64,000 nucleotides of DNA, taken from Desulfoscipio geothermicus. GTDB lineage: Bacteria > Bacillota > Desulfotomaculia > Desulfotomaculales > Desulfallaceae. The stretch covers positions 21,137-85,136 of the forward strand of contig JAENYF010000004.1 of the NCBI GenBank assembly GCA_016841905.1, read 5' to 3'. The notes beneath the pieces were generated by a model. It was not told the DNA's origin, ran no database searches, and saw only the letters and a list, made by a program, of their open reading frames with translations. The position numbers and the translations under genes were made by a program. Position 1 is the stretch's first letter; every line of letters starts with the position of its first letter. Below, in pieces: positions 42,527 to 52,600 of this stretch.

Positions 42527-44767
42527 CTACATAATATACATCGGGTCCACATCTATGCTCATTTTTAATGCTTTGCCCGGCAAAGTGCCTCCGTTAGCCT
42601 GGGTGAACTGTTGCATCACCAGGTGCAATTGCCGGTAATCAGCACTCCACAGTATGATGTGCCACCGGTAATCTTCCTTTAGCCTGGCTAACGGTGCCGG
42701 GGCAGGTCCTATTATCATTATTCTTCCCCCGCTCAGCCCTTCGGCAAACCTATCCAGACGAACGCGAATTCTGTCCGAGGCCTGCTGCACAGCTGACTCG
42801 TCCCTGCCATACACTAGTATCCTGACCATTTTGGCAAAGGGCGGGTAACCCATTTCCTTGCGCAGGCCGAGTTCCTTGTGAAAAAAAGTTAGGTAATTAT
42901 GCCGAGCGGCAGCCTGCACTGCATAATGCTCAGGAGTGAAGGTTTGAATCATAACCTCCCCCGGCTCGTCTCCCCGGCCTGTCCGCCCAGCCACCTGGGC
43001 CAGCAGCTGAAAAGTGCGCTCTCCAGCCCGAAAGTCCGGCATATGTAGCGTACTGTCGGCATTGATTACCCCGACCAGGGTTACCCCCGGCAAATCCAGG
43101 CCTTTAGCCACCATTTGCGTGCCCACTAAAATATCCGCTTCGCCACTAGCAAACGCAGCCAGTATTTGTTCATGTGAGCCCTTGCGCGTGGTAGTATCCG
43201 CATCCATGCGCAAGATACGGACCCCGGGCAGGTGGGCCGTCAATTCCATTTCCACCCGCTGGGTGCCGGTGCCAAAATAGCCCACCTGGCTACCCCCGCA
43301 ATCTGGGCACAGCTGGGGCGCTTGTACCTGGTAATTGCAGTAATGACAGCGCAAACGACCATCAGTATGGTAGGTAAGAGAAATTTCACAGTGGGGGCAC
43401 TTCAATACCAGGCCGCATTCCCGGCAAACCACCAGAGTTTTAAAACCACGTCGGTTTAAAAAAATAATGACCTGTTCCTTATTATGAAGCCTTGCGCGCA
43501 GTTTCTGCAATAGCAGCAGGCTAAAGATTCCGCTATTTCCAGATTGCACTTCCCTGCGCATATCCACTAACTGCACACCGGGCATATTTTTGCCCTTGAC
43601 TCGACCGGGCATATTTAACAGCGTGTACTCACCACCCGGCAAAGCCCGGCAGTAAGATTCTAAAGAGGGGGTAGCGCTGCCCAGCACCAGCACCCCACGG
43701 TTCTTTTGAGCTCGGTAAAGAGCCACCGCCCGGGCGTGGTAGCGGGGAGCTTCCTCCTGCTTGTAGGAGGGCTCATGCTCCTCGTCAATAATGATTAAGC
43801 CGGGGTCAGGCACCGGTGCCAGTATGGCTGAGCGCACACCCAGGATAACCGGCGCGCTGCCGCTATCTATACGCATCCACTCATCGTATCTTTCACCATC
43901 GGACATACGGCTGTGCAGCACGGCTACAGCCCGGCCAAAGCGGGCCTTATACAGCCGGACCATCTGCGGTGTTAAAGCTATCTCAGGCACAAGAGTGATG
44001 GCCTGCCGGCCGGTGGACAACACTTGCTCGATGCAGCGCAGGTATACCTCGGTCTTCCCGCTGCCCGTAACGCCATGCAGCATAAATACCCGGTGTTCAC
44101 CTTGCTGCATGGCATCTGTAATAGCCTGCACGGCCCGGCTTTGCTCAGTAGTTAAGGTGACCGGGGCTTGCTGGATAGCTTTATACTGCGGGTAGGGATC
44201 CCGGGCAAGCAGCTCGGTTTCGACCCGCAGTTGTCCCCCCGCACACAATTGGTTGATTACAGGTAAAGAGGCGCCGGATACCGCCGCCAAGGCTCGTTTG
44301 TCCAACCCCGGGTGCTGCAACGCTTTTTCCAGCACAGCCAGCTTTTTCGGCGACCGTGCCAGCTGCTCCTGCATCGCCGGCAGCTGCTCTGGCCCGACAG
44401 CACTGAAAAGCTTGGCCACCGGCCGGGCAGCAGTTTTTTTCAGTGCCGGACCAATAACTGAGTGCAGCGCCTTCACGGTACTGCAGAAGTAATAATCAGC
44501 CAGCCATCTGGCCAGGGCTAGCTGCTCCGGCCGGAATAACGGGCTTGCCTCAACCAGAGCAATGATTTCCTTCACCTCTGGCACTGTTTTATCTTCACTT
44601 AAACCAACCACAAAACCGGTTATTTTTTGTTTGCCGAAGGGTACCTTCACCCGGTGACCGAATTGTACCATGCCCGCCAGCTTTGGAGGTACCTGGTACT
44701 GGTAAGTCCGGTCAGTCTGTAAACCTGGTACTTCCACCAGTATATCGGCATATAATTGATTGTTCAT
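42527..44767 (-). CDS. priA: Primosomal helicase PriA
   Basis: Restarts stalled replication forks. It has 746 residues: an N-terminal DNA-binding domain, helicase motifs HGVTGSGKTEVYLRCIE, IIDEEHEPSYKQ and AQVAGRTGRG, and a zinc-binding insert with four Cys pairs (CRECGLVLKCPHC ... CHYCNY ... CPDCGG). First of the priA-def-fmt group. Confidence 0.97.
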   Translation of the reverse strand: MNNQLYADILVEVPGLQTDRTYQYQVPPKLAGMVQFGHRVKVPFGKQKITGFVVGLSEDKTVPEVKEIIALVEASPLFRPEQLALARWLADYYFCSTVKALHSVIGPALKKTAARPVAKLFSAVGPEQLPAMQEQLARSPKKLAVLEKALQHPGLDKRALAAVSGASLPVINQLCAGGQLRVETELLARDPYPQYKAIQQAPVTLTTEQSRAVQAITDAMQQGEHRVFMLHGVTGSGKTEVYLRCIEQVLSTGRQAITLVPEIALTPQMVRLYKARFGRAVAVLHSRMSDGERYDEWMRIDSGSAPVILGVRSAILAPVPDPGLIIIDEEHEPSYKQEEAPRYHARAVALYRAQKNRGVLVLGSATPSLESYCRALPGGEYTLLNMPGRVKGKNMPGVQLVDMRREVQSGNSGIFSLLLLQKLRARLHNKEQVIIFLNRRGFKTLVVCRECGLVLKCPHCEISLTYHTDGRLRCHYCNYQVQAPQLCPDCGGSQVGYFGTGTQRVEMELTAHLPGVRILRMDADTTTRKGSHEQILAAFASGEADILVGTQMVAKGLDLPGVTLVGVINADSTLHMPDFRAGERTFQLLAQVAGRTGRGDEPGEVMIQTFTPEHYAVQAAARHNYLTFFHKELGLRKEMGYPPFAKMVRILVYGRDESAVQQASDRIRVRLDRFAEGLSGGRIMIIGPAPAPLARLKEDYRWHIILWSADYRQLHLVMQQFTQANGGTLPGKALKMSIDVDPMYIM

Positions 44768-44842
44768 GCATATCCCTCAAGTTTGTCATGCGTCAGCGAA
44801 ATATTTCATCCAGTTAATTATAAACTAACTCCATAGCACACC

Positions 44843-45148
44843 TCAATCCATCTTTTGGCACACTGTCGCCACCCGCCCGCTATCAGCCGGTGGGTGCTGC
44901 GGGGCATGCACAATGGTCAGGCTGTTAAAAATCATTTCCTTCTCATACTGCAGTTGATTATCTCGGAAGAACCGCTGCCTGATTTCCACGCGGGGAACAT
45001 AAACAGAAAACTCATGTGGTACTGTGTTGTTAACACGGCGGGCCATGGTCACCTGTACATCGCCTATTTTAATCGCCGCCATATCCACCTGCGGAGATCC
45101 GGACCGGAACTGAGGCAAGAGTATCTTTTTTAACTTGCTAATAAACAT
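44843..45148 (-). CDS. Small protein, possibly a DUF3662-like stub
   Basis: Protein of 101 residues that I cannot assign firmly. After a basic start (FISKLKKILLPQFRSG), the stretch IKIGDVQVTMARRVNN then TVPHEFSVYVPR is reminiscent of the DUF3662 segment of the FhaA protein in this window (ELQPVEIAKKLA ... IFVPNRFEISL). It lacks an FHA domain. The first ~80 residues look protein-like (alternating strand pattern). It lies alone between priA and cysK on the same strand, with a terminator upstream. Confidence 0.6.
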   Translation of the reverse strand: MFISKLKKILLPQFRSGSPQVDMAAIKIGDVQVTMARRVNNTVPHEFSVYVPRVEIRQRFFRDNQLQYEKEMIFNSLTIVHAPQHPPADSGRVATVCQKMD

Positions 45149-45215
45149 TTGCCATCACCCATAAGGTTTTTATCCATAATATGTCACGGTAGTACAAAAG
45201 TGTGTAGTAAAATAT

Positions 45216-45256
45216 AAAAATGCGCTCAGGGCGTTGCTCTGGTATAGCGCATTTTT
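45216..45256 (-). terminator. Terminator after cysK
   Basis: Perfect 11-base arms AAAAATGCGCT and AGCGCATTTTT around a 19-base loop. It lies 48 bases beyond the cysK stop and is symmetric in A/T tails, so it could work in both directions. Confidence 0.88.
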
Positions 45257-45304
45257 CTTGGGCTGATAACTTATCTTCACCGATCCTCTTAATTGCGCAA
45301 ACGC

Positions 45305-46228
45305 TTAACCTTCAAACACCGGAGTACTCAGGTAGCGCTCTCCGGTATCGGGCAAAATTGCCAGAACAGTTTTACCCAGTCCAAGTTCCCGACCTATGGC
45401 CACCGCAGCGCACACCACAGCGCCGCTGGAAATACCCACCAGCAACCCCTCTTCCCTGGCCAAACGCCTGGTCATCTGATAAGCATCCTCGTCTGATACG
45501 GCATATGGCGAGTCCACCAGCGTTAAGTCCAGGTTATCCGGTACGAAACCGTCCCCAATCCCCTGCAGGCAATGCCGACCCGGCTTACCACCGGATAACA
45601 CTGCCGAACTCTTAGGTTCAACAGCATAAACTTTTATGTGGGGAAATTTTTCTTTCATCACCCGGGCCACGCCGGTTAAGGTGCCGCCTGTGCCTACGCC
45701 GGCCACATAAGCGTCAATATCACCGTCCACCTGCTCCAATATTTCCTGAGCCGTAGTCTGTTCATGATATGCAGGGTTATCCGGATTAGTGAACTGGTCC
45801 GGCATCCAGGCCCCTGGTATTTGCCGGACCAGTTCCCGGGCTTTTTGCACGGCCCCTTCCACATCCTGGTCGGCAGGAGTGAGCACCAGCTCAGCCCCGT
45901 AAGCCCTGGCTAATTTTCTCCGCTCTTCGCTCATGGATTCGGGCATTACCACAATCACCCGGTAGCCCTTAACCGCACCGACCATAGCCAGGGCAATACC
46001 CTGGTTGCCGCTGGTCGGCTCGACAATAACGGTGCCCGGCTTAAGTATACCCTTCTTTTCAGCAGCTTCCAGCATGCCCAACGCAGCCCTGGCTTTGGCG
46101 CTGCCGCTGGGATTAACCATCTCAAGCTTAGCCAGTATACGCGCTTCACAGCTATCAGTCACTTTATTTAGCCTAACCACAGGCGTATGACCCACCAGTT
46201 CCAAGACGTTGTTAAAAATAAAGCTCAC
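45305..46228 (-). CDS. cysK: Cysteine synthase A
   Basis: PLP-dependent O-acetylserine sulfhydrylase. It has the PLP lysine in GSAKARAALGM (family 'NPxGSxKdR' with Ala at a usually Asp position), the substrate loop VEPTSGNQGIALA, and the PLP phosphate site GVGTGGTLTGVA. I favour the GTG at 46228, placed behind GGAAGGGAAG; TTG codons at 46234 and 46249 are possible. It is monocistronic, inserted between coaBC and priA, which are neighbours in Bacillus. Confidence 0.94.
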   Translation of the reverse strand: MSFIFNNVLELVGHTPVVRLNKVTDSCEARILAKLEMVNPSGSAKARAALGMLEAAEKKGILKPGTVIVEPTSGNQGIALAMVGAVKGYRVIVVMPESMSEERRKLARAYGAELVLTPADQDVEGAVQKARELVRQIPGAWMPDQFTNPDNPAYHEQTTAQEILEQVDGDIDAYVAGVGTGGTLTGVARVMKEKFPHIKVYAVEPKSSAVLSGGKPGRHCLQGIGDGFVPDNLDLTLVDSPYAVSDEDAYQMTRRLAREEGLLVGISSGAVVCAAVAIGRELGLGKTVLAILPDTGERYLSTPVFEG

Positions 46229-46362
46229 TGTCAAATACTTCCCTTCCAAATTATGTTAACATACGTTATGCTGCTTGGACAAGCAAGTGAAGGTCGGCAT
46301 GTGTCTAATCACGAGCCTAGTGATACTGTTTCCTGAGCATATTCAGGCCAAACTCACGGTAA

Positions 46363-46392
46363 GGCAGCAGACCAATAAAGTGATCTGCTGCC
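46363..46392 (-). terminator. Hairpin downstream of coaBC
   Basis: Nine-base arms GGCAGCAGA/TCTGCTGCC around a 12-base loop, about 50 bases after the coaBC stop. There is no clear T-run, so it is a tentative terminator. The rest of the 46250-46443 gap shows no gene. Confidence 0.45.
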
Positions 46393-46443
46393 TATTCACA
46401 CAGGTGAAGAACATAATCTAACGCGGCAAATTATTCTACAATG

Positions 46444-47640
46444 TTATTTGACCATTAATTGCTGCACTTTATCCCAAATAACCTCACTGAGCGCCAGCTT
46501 GTCCATCACCGGCTGAGGTTCGACCGTGCCATCCGGGTATAATATCTGCACTAGGTTAGTATCCGAACCAAATCCGGCACCCGGCTGGGTGACATCGTTA
46601 GCTACCAGCAGGTCTAAATTCTTTTTGTTTATTTTATCCCGGGCATTGTTTATTAAATCCTCAGTTTCGGCAGCGAAACCTACCAGCAGCTGGTGGTTTT
46701 TTTGTCTGCCCAGCTCTGCTAAAATGTCCGTGGTTTTTTCCAGCTCCAGTACTAAGCTGGACTCATTTTTTTTGATTTTTTGGACAGCCGCCGCCCGAGG
46801 GCGATAGTCTGCCACAGCAGCTGCTTTGATGACCACATCCATCCGGGGATACAGTTCCAGCACTGCCTGGCGCATTTGCTCTGCGGTTTCCACGTTAATT
46901 ACCTGTACCCCGTCCGGTGCAGTTAGACCGGTAGGTGCTGAGACCAGATAAACCTCCGCTCCCCTGCGGGCTGCTGTTTCAGCCAGAGCATAGCCCATTT
47001 TACCGGAACTGCGATTGCCCACATACCTTACCGGATCGATCGGCTCTCGGGTGCCCCCGGCAGTAACCAGAACCGCGCGCTGGGCTAGCTCCTTTTTCGG
47101 CTCCAGCACCTCTTTAATCTTTTCCAAGATCACCGCTACATCGGCCAGCCGTCCCGGTCCCTCATCCCCGCAGGCCTGCGATCCCACAGCCGGATCAACT
47201 ACATAGAAGCCCATCCGGCGCAAACGTTTCAGGTTGTCTTGCACAACCTGGTTGAGGTACATGTGCACATTCATGGCCGGGCAAACCAGCACAGGGCAAC
47301 CCATCGCCAGCACTGTGGTAGTAAGCAAATCGTCGGCTATGCCACAGGCCACTTTAGCGATAATATTGGCGGTAGCGGGCACGATCACGGCCATATCCGC
47401 CTGGCGGGCCAGTTCCAGGTGAGGGTAGCGCCAGCCAGGCGGCGTTTCAAAGGTATCAACGTGCACGCGGTTGTGTGAAATGGATTCAAAGGCCAGAGGC
47501 CTGACGAATTGCTGCGCCCCGGCAGTCATGATGACATGCACCTCAGCACCGGCCTTGACCAGGCCGCTTGCCAGATCCAGGGCACGATAAGCAGCAATGC
47601 CGCCGGTAACTCCAATCACAAAGCATTTACCCTTAAGCAT
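46444..47640 (-). CDS. coaBC: Bifunctional CoaBC (phosphopantothenoylcysteine synthetase/decarboxylase)
   Basis: Two successive steps of coenzyme A synthesis in one protein of 398 residues. The flavin decarboxylase half (~1-190) has GVTGGIAAYRALDLA, PATANIIAKVACGIADDL, CPAMNVHMY and the CGDEGPGR Cys. The synthetase half has VTAGGTREPIDPVRYVGN, SSGKMGYALAE and KIKKNESSLVLEL. It follows rpoZ by 12 bases. Confidence 0.97.
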   Translation of the reverse strand: MLKGKCFVIGVTGGIAAYRALDLASGLVKAGAEVHVIMTAGAQQFVRPLAFESISHNRVHVDTFETPPGWRYPHLELARQADMAVIVPATANIIAKVACGIADDLLTTTVLAMGCPVLVCPAMNVHMYLNQVVQDNLKRLRRMGFYVVDPAVGSQACGDEGPGRLADVAVILEKIKEVLEPKKELAQRAVLVTAGGTREPIDPVRYVGNRSSGKMGYALAETAARRGAEVYLVSAPTGLTAPDGVQVINVETAEQMRQAVLELYPRMDVVIKAAAVADYRPRAAAVQKIKKNESSLVLELEKTTDILAELGRQKNHQLLVGFAAETEDLINNARDKINKKNLDLLVANDVTQPGAGFGSDTNLVQILYPDGTVEPQPVMDKLALSEVIWDKVQQLMVK

Positions 47641-47652
47641 GAGTCACCCCCG

Positions 47653-47877
47653 TTATTTTATCCCCTGCTTGGTCCTCCGGTAGGTAACCTCCCCCTGGGC
47701 CACTTCCTTTAGCGCCGCTGAAACAGGTTTACCAACTACCAAGGTTCTTTCCTCTTGATCTTGTTGTAACGCAATTTCAGTTATTTCACGTGCACGTTTG
47801 GCCGCTATTACCACCAGGGTATACCGGCTGTCCACGTATTCCATTAAATTATCTAAAGAAGGTTTATTCAAAGCCAT
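47653..47877 (-). CDS. rpoZ: RNA polymerase omega subunit
   Basis: Small RNA polymerase subunit of 74 residues that helps assemble the core enzyme. LDNLMEYVDSRYTLVVIAAK, then RAREI, is the family signature. It has a GGAGG ribosome site and stands in the gmk-rpoZ-coaBC order typical of Firmicutes. Confidence 0.95.
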   Translation of the reverse strand: MALNKPSLDNLMEYVDSRYTLVVIAAKRAREITEIALQQDQEERTLVVGKPVSAALKEVAQGEVTYRRTKQGIK

Positions 47878-48059
47878 CAGAACGTCAAACCTCCAACTAT
47901 AAATATCGTTATTTTAAGTTGCGTTATTTAATCATCTTTAAAGTATATACCTTACAATTAAATATATTATGTAATAACCTCGCCCTGCCCAAATTAATGC
48001 TGCTCCATAACATATTCCGTTAAATCAGCTTGGTTACCTACTAAACTGGTGCAAGCTCG

Positions 48060-48671
48060 CTAGTAATTATGCAAAAGCAAATCTATATCAAAAAGCCTGG
48101 GACGGCATCTTTCCGCAATGACAATAGCACATAACCTTTGTACGGCTTCCGCTAAGTCATCATTAATGAGCAGGTAGTCATACCTGGGTATTTTTTTAAT
48201 TTCCTTTTCCGCCCACAGCAATCGTTGTTCAATATCTACGCTGCTGTCCGTGCCCCTGTTTTTCAGGCGCCTGGCCAACTCAGCCCGGGACGGAGGCAAT
48301 AAAAAAACCAGCACGCTATCGGGATGCTGCCTCTTAACGTGCAGAGCACCCTGGACATCAATTTCCAAAACGACATCCACGCCCCGGCTAAGCGCCTCCA
48401 GCACCGGTTGCTGCGGTGTCCCATAATAATTCCCGTAGACATCGGCCCATTCCAGCAACTGATTCCCGGCGATCATTGCCTCAAACTGTTCCCGGTTTAA
48501 AAAATAATAGTCTACTCCGTCCTGCTCTAGGCCGCGCGGTTTTCTCGTCGTTGCTGATATGGAAAGCTGCAAATTGGCCAGTTCTTTGAACAGGCCCTGG
48601 CATACTGTTCCCTTGCCGGACCCGGACGGGCCCGATACTACAATTAAGCTCCCCCGGGCATTACTCTTCAT
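48060..48671 (-). CDS. gmk: Guanylate kinase
   Basis: Phosphorylates GMP to GDP. P-loop [12 protein letters not shown], the GMP site [18 protein letters not shown], and [10 protein letters not shown] are present. The ATG at 48671 overlaps the remA stop; an upstream GTG at 48686 is possible. Length ~203 residues. Confidence 0.96.
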   Translation of the reverse strand: MKSNARGSLIVVSGPSGSGKGTVCQGLFKELANLQLSISATTRKPRGLEQDGVDYYFLNREQFEAMIAGNQLLEWADVYGNYYGTPQQPVLEALSRGVDVVLEIDVQGALHVKRQHPDSVLVFLLPPSRAELARRLKNRGTDSSVDIEQRLLWAEKEIKKIPRYDYLLINDDLAEAVQRLCAIVIAERCRPRLFDIDLLLHNY

Positions 48672-48930
48672 CGTTAACGACAACACTGTCCTTATTGACC
48701 AGACGGTGGGCCACGGTTTCAGGCTGTACAGCTGAGAGTATGACGTGATCGCTGTCTGTTATGATAACTGCCCTGGTCCGGCGGCCATAAGTGGCGTCCA
48801 CCAGCATACCCCTGTCCCTAGCCTCAGTGATAATTCTTTTAATTGGTGCCGATTCAGGACTGACGATGGCAATAATCCTGTTAGCTGAAACAATATTGCC
48901 AAAACCAATGTTAATTAATTTTATTTCCAT
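48661..48930 (-). CDS. remA: Extracellular matrix regulator RemA (DUF370)
   Basis: Small DNA-binding protein of 89 residues. In Bacillus RemA activates matrix and osmoprotection operons; in other Firmicutes its role is unclear. The family core is complete: [51 protein letters not shown]. It lies between yicC and gmk, the usual order. Confidence 0.95.
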   Translation of the reverse strand: MEIKLINIGFGNIVSANRIIAIVSPESAPIKRIITEARDRGMLVDATYGRRTRAVIITDSDHVILSAVQPETVAHRLVNKDSVVVNDEE

Positions 48931-48944
48931 GTCTGTGCCTCCTA

Positions 48945-49823
48945 TTATTCAATATTCTGTACTTGTTCCCTTATTTTTTCTAGTTCACTCTTCACTTCTA
49001 CGACAGTACGGTTAAGGTTCACATCAGAAGATTTTGAGGAAATAGTATTAATTTCCCGGTTAAGCTCCTGTAGTAAAAAATCAAGTTTTCGGCCCACCGG
49101 CGTACTAAGCGCCAGGTCATCCCCCAACTGCACCAGGTGACTTCTCAACCGCACAATTTCCTCCGTAATACTGGAGCGCTCAGCAAGCAGCACTACCTCG
49201 GTATCCAGCCGAGCCGGGTCCATTATGCCGGACTCCAGCAAATCATGCAACCGCTGGCGCAGCCGCTCGCGGTATTCTTCTACCACCAATGGAGAACGCT
49301 GTTCTATTTCATCGACAAACGCAGTAATGCGCCCGATCCGCTCCTTTATATCAGCAGCTAACCGGTCTCCCTCGCTGTTACGCATATCCATTAAGCCCTC
49401 CCTAGCCTGGGCCAGGGCTGCTTCAATGTCAGGCCACCAGAGCTCCGTATCCTCTTCAGGCTCTTCCAAAGAAAATACACCGGGCAAATTCAACAATTCC
49501 GTTACAGTTGCCTCTCCGGTCAAGGACAGTTTACTTTTAAGTTCTTCTACCGCCTGTATGTATGAGGCCGCCAGTGACTCGTCTACGTTTACCTTTGTCC
49601 GATCCGGGCCGCAACTATGCGCGTTAATATATACATCCACCCGGCCGCGGGCAATTTGCTGCTGTATTAATCTCTTAATCCGATCTTCCAGGACATTCAT
49701 GGATCGGGGCATGTGCAAAACAATTTCACAATAGCGATGATTGACTGACTTCATTTCAATAATTATTTTTAACACTTCAGAATTAATTTCACCGCGCCCG
49801 AAACCGGTCATGCTTTTGGTCAA
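48945..49823 (-). CDS. yicC: YicC/YloC family endoribonuclease
   Basis: Protein of 292 residues of the YicC/YloC family (YicC-N plus DUF1732), shown elsewhere to be an RNase. The start [52 protein letters not shown] (written here as [17 protein letters not shown]) and the closing [19 protein letters not shown] are all conserved. First gene of the yicC-remA-gmk-rpoZ-coaBC run; the 49824-50072 gap upstream is AT-rich. Confidence 0.93.
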   Translation of the reverse strand: MTKSMTGFGRGEINSEVLKIIIEMKSVNHRYCEIVLHMPRSMNVLEDRIKRLIQQQIARGRVDVYINAHSCGPDRTKVNVDESLAASYIQAVEELKSKLSLTGEATVTELLNLPGVFSLEEPEEDTELWWPDIEAALAQAREGLMDMRNSEGDRLAADIKERIGRITAFVDEIEQRSPLVVEEYRERLRQRLHDLLESGIMDPARLDTEVVLLAERSSITEEIVRLRSHLVQLGDDLALSTPVGRKLDFLLQELNREINTISSKSSDVNLNRTVVEVKSELEKIREQVQNIE

Positions 49824-50004
49824 TGTTCCACCACCCAGCTTTGTTTAGTTGTATATATAGTATTGACTCTGATACTAAAAATAATTTTTCTACCTGAAAA
49901 AAGAAATTCCTTTAAATAAAAAGAAAATCAGTGATAATCTTATGTCCAAAGCAAATAGACAATCAATTTCATGTTACATAAGGTGGCTAAATTCTTGAAT
50001 CAAA

Positions 50005-50034
50005 AAAAACACACCAGGGTAGATATACCGTGGC
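50005..50034 (-). terminator. Weak terminator after the aspartate aminotransferase gene
   Basis: Minus-strand CCAcGGT-ATATCT-ACCcTGG with one C:C mismatch, then TGTG and a run of eight T. It lies about 40 bases beyond the stop at 50073. Confidence 0.5.
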
Positions 50035-50072
50035 GCGTTTTCTAAGCTCACCTGGCTGATGCGCTGCGTTGA

Positions 50073-51266
50073 TTACTGCAGTGCTTTGAGTACCTTTTCA
50101 ATGAGGTCCAATCCTTCACGGATATTATCCATTGAAGTAGCGTAGGAGAGACGAAAACAATTATCATCACCAAAGGCCACACCGGGAACAATAGCCACGT
50201 GTTCTACCGCCAAAAGTACCCTGGCTAGATCGGTCGCATTATTGATAGCTTCGCCGGCATAACTTTTACCCATCAGCGCCTTGACATCCGGGAACACATA
50301 AAATGCCCCGCCCGGACCATTACACTGGACACCATGAATAGCAGTTAATCTATCAACCATATAATCCCGCCGTTTGACAAATTCAGCCACCATTTGCTGC
50401 ACTGACTCCTGAGTGCCGGTTATGGCTTCCAGACTGGCCGCCTGGGCAATAGAGGTAGGGTTGGAGGTGGAGTGGCTCTGCAGGTCCGCCATTGCCTTAG
50501 CCACCGGCTGCGGCGCGGCGGCATAACCAATGCGCCAGCCCGTCATGGAATAAGATTTGGATACGCCGTTGATCACTACAGTCAATTCCTTCAAGCCCGG
50601 GCTTATAGAAGCAATACTAACATGCTGATTAGCGTCATAAATTAATTTTTCATATATTTCATCCGAAATAATAGCTATGTTATTTTTTTCTAATATTTCA
50701 CCCAGGGCCTCCAGCTCGGCTTTGGTATACACAACACCGGTTGGGTTGCCGGGGCTATTTAATACAAACAGCCTGGTGTTGGCAGTGATCACGCTTTGCA
50801 GCTGAGCAGGCGTCAGTTTAAAGCAATCTTCCACCCTGGTGGGCACAATGACCGGCTTAGCACCCGTCATTTTTATTTGTTCCAAGTAAGTTACCCAGTA
50901 GGGGGCAGGCAGAATCACTTCATCACCTTCCTGGCACAGCACCTGAAAGGTATTATACAGCGAATGCTTAGCACCGGCAGAGACCACAATTTGACCGGGC
51001 TCATACTGCAAGCCGTTATCCTCAGCCAGCTTATTACAAATAGCCTGGCGCAGTGGCTCAATACCGGCCACCGGGGTATATTTGGTCATCCCCTCAGCAA
51101 TAGCCTGAACCGCTGCCTGTTTAATATTCTTCGGTGTATCGAAATCCGGCTCGCCGGCACCGAAGTTAATCACCTTGATCCCCCCGGCTGTCATTTTCTT
51201 GGCCTGGGCGTCAATGGATAAGGTGGGAGATGGACTGATGTTCTTGGCACGCTCAGCTAATCTCAT
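50073..51266 (-). CDS. Class I aspartate aminotransferase
   Basis: PLP aminotransferase of 397 residues. It has the substrate region INFGAGEPDFDTP, NSPGNPTGVVY, the PLP lysine in GVSKSYSMTGWRIGYA, and the C-terminal arginine in FRLSYA. This is the thermophile/Bacillus-type (Ib) aspartate transaminase. It lies downstream of dapL, so it may supply aspartate for the lysine/diaminopimelate route. Confidence 0.93.
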   Translation of the reverse strand: MRLAERAKNISPSPTLSIDAQAKKMTAGGIKVINFGAGEPDFDTPKNIKQAAVQAIAEGMTKYTPVAGIEPLRQAICNKLAEDNGLQYEPGQIVVSAGAKHSLYNTFQVLCQEGDEVILPAPYWVTYLEQIKMTGAKPVIVPTRVEDCFKLTPAQLQSVITANTRLFVLNSPGNPTGVVYTKAELEALGEILEKNNIAIISDEIYEKLIYDANQHVSIASISPGLKELTVVINGVSKSYSMTGWRIGYAAAPQPVAKAMADLQSHSTSNPTSIAQAASLEAITGTQESVQQMVAEFVKRRDYMVDRLTAIHGVQCNGPGGAFYVFPDVKALMGKSYAGEAINNATDLARVLLAVEHVAIVPGVAFGDDNCFRLSYATSMDNIREGLDLIEKVLKALQ

Positions 51267-51348
51267 GTTACTATCTCCATCCTCCTATTATTGCGTGAAT
51301 TTATTTACCAAACTCTACTAATTTTAAATTACAACTTCCAAACCACGG

Positions 51349-52527
51349 TTAAAACTTAACTGTCCCGATATTTTTTTTCATTCGCTCTAAAGCTTCCATC
51401 ATCCGCTCCTTTTTCACAGTTAAGGCCATGCGGAAAAAACCATCACTAGCACTGCCGTACCCACTGCCCGGGGTAACCACCACACCGGTCTTATCCAAAA
51501 CCATCTCGGCAAAGGATTCCGAGGTATACCCGGCTGGAACCGGTGCCCACAGATAGAACGTTGCCTTTGGTTTGGCTAACTGCCAGCCCATACTGTTCAG
51601 GCCATCCACCAGAATATCGCGTCGTTCCTGATAAACCTGCCGCATTTGCAGCACGGCCTCTTGAGATCCGGTTAGCCCCTTGATTGCGGCGTATTGAATA
51701 GCCTGAAACTGGCCAGAATCAATGTTGGACTTGAGCCTACCCAGCGCCTCCACCACCTGGTGATTGCCTGCGGCCCAGCCAATACGCCAGCCGGTCATAT
51801 TATACGTCTTGGACACCGAGTGGAACTCAATGCCTACTTCCTTGGCACCCGGATACTGCAGGAAACTGGGCGGCTGATAGCCATCGAAGGCAATCTCGGA
51901 ATAAGCAGCATCGTGGCAAATTAATATATTATATTCTCGAGCAAATGCAATTATTTCTCGGTAGAACTCTTCGCCGGCCACAGCACCGGTAGGGTTATTG
52001 GGATAGTTGATAAACATTATCTTGGCCCGCTGTGCTATATCGGCTGGAATAGCGCTTAAATCAGGCAAATAGCCGTTTTCTGCCAGCAAGGGCATATAGT
52101 AGGGCTCGGCACCGGCTAAAATAGCACCGCCTGCATACACCGGATAGCCTGGGTCAGGTACCAGAACAAGATCACCGGGATTTAAGTAGCAAAAAGATAT
52201 ATGCGCAATCCCTTCTTTAGAGCCAATCAATGAAACCACTTCATTAGCACCGTCGAGTTCCACCCCGAACCGGTTACTGTACCACCGGGCCACAGCCTCC
52301 CTGTAAGCCAGCATACCTGCCGAAGAGGGATACTGGTGGTTCTCGCCAATCTTAGCTTGTTTTTGCATTTCTTCTATGATATAACCCGGGGTGGGCATAT
52401 CGGGATCGCCAATACCCAGGCTGATGATATCCATTCCGACATCTCGCTTTTCCTTAATTAACTTTTCGATTCGGGCAAACAAATAAGGTGGTAAATTTTT
52501 AATCCTCTGCGCCTGTGCAAACTCCAT
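51349..52527 (-). CDS. dapL: LL-diaminopimelate aminotransferase
   Basis: Converts tetrahydrodipicolinate directly to LL-diaminopimelate, the short lysine and peptidoglycan route found in Desulfotomaculum-type clostridia. It has 392 residues with [25 protein letters not shown] and the PLP lysine in [19 protein letters not shown]. The neighbouring dapF supports DapL over a general aminotransferase, but substrate choice is inferred. Confidence 0.88.
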   Translation of the reverse strand: MEFAQAQRIKNLPPYLFARIEKLIKEKRDVGMDIISLGIGDPDMPTPGYIIEEMQKQAKIGENHQYPSSAGMLAYREAVARWYSNRFGVELDGANEVVSLIGSKEGIAHISFCYLNPGDLVLVPDPGYPVYAGGAILAGAEPYYMPLLAENGYLPDLSAIPADIAQRAKIMFINYPNNPTGAVAGEEFYREIIAFAREYNILICHDAAYSEIAFDGYQPPSFLQYPGAKEVGIEFHSVSKTYNMTGWRIGWAAGNHQVVEALGRLKSNIDSGQFQAIQYAAIKGLTGSQEAVLQMRQVYQERRDILVDGLNSMGWQLAKPKATFYLWAPVPAGYTSESFAEMVLDKTGVVVTPGSGYGSASDGFFRMALTVKKERMMEALERMKKNIGTVKF

Positions 52528-52600
52528 ATTTAAAACCTCCCATAAACAGAATCTTTATTTCATAAACCATTGGCCGGTCAAGCCGCGTTGACTGCCTTGA

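Noticed and set aside
51270..51348. T-box or lysine riboswitch near the dap/aminotransferase genes
   Set aside because: No T-box sequence or lysine-riboswitch core was seen in these short gaps or upstream of dapF.
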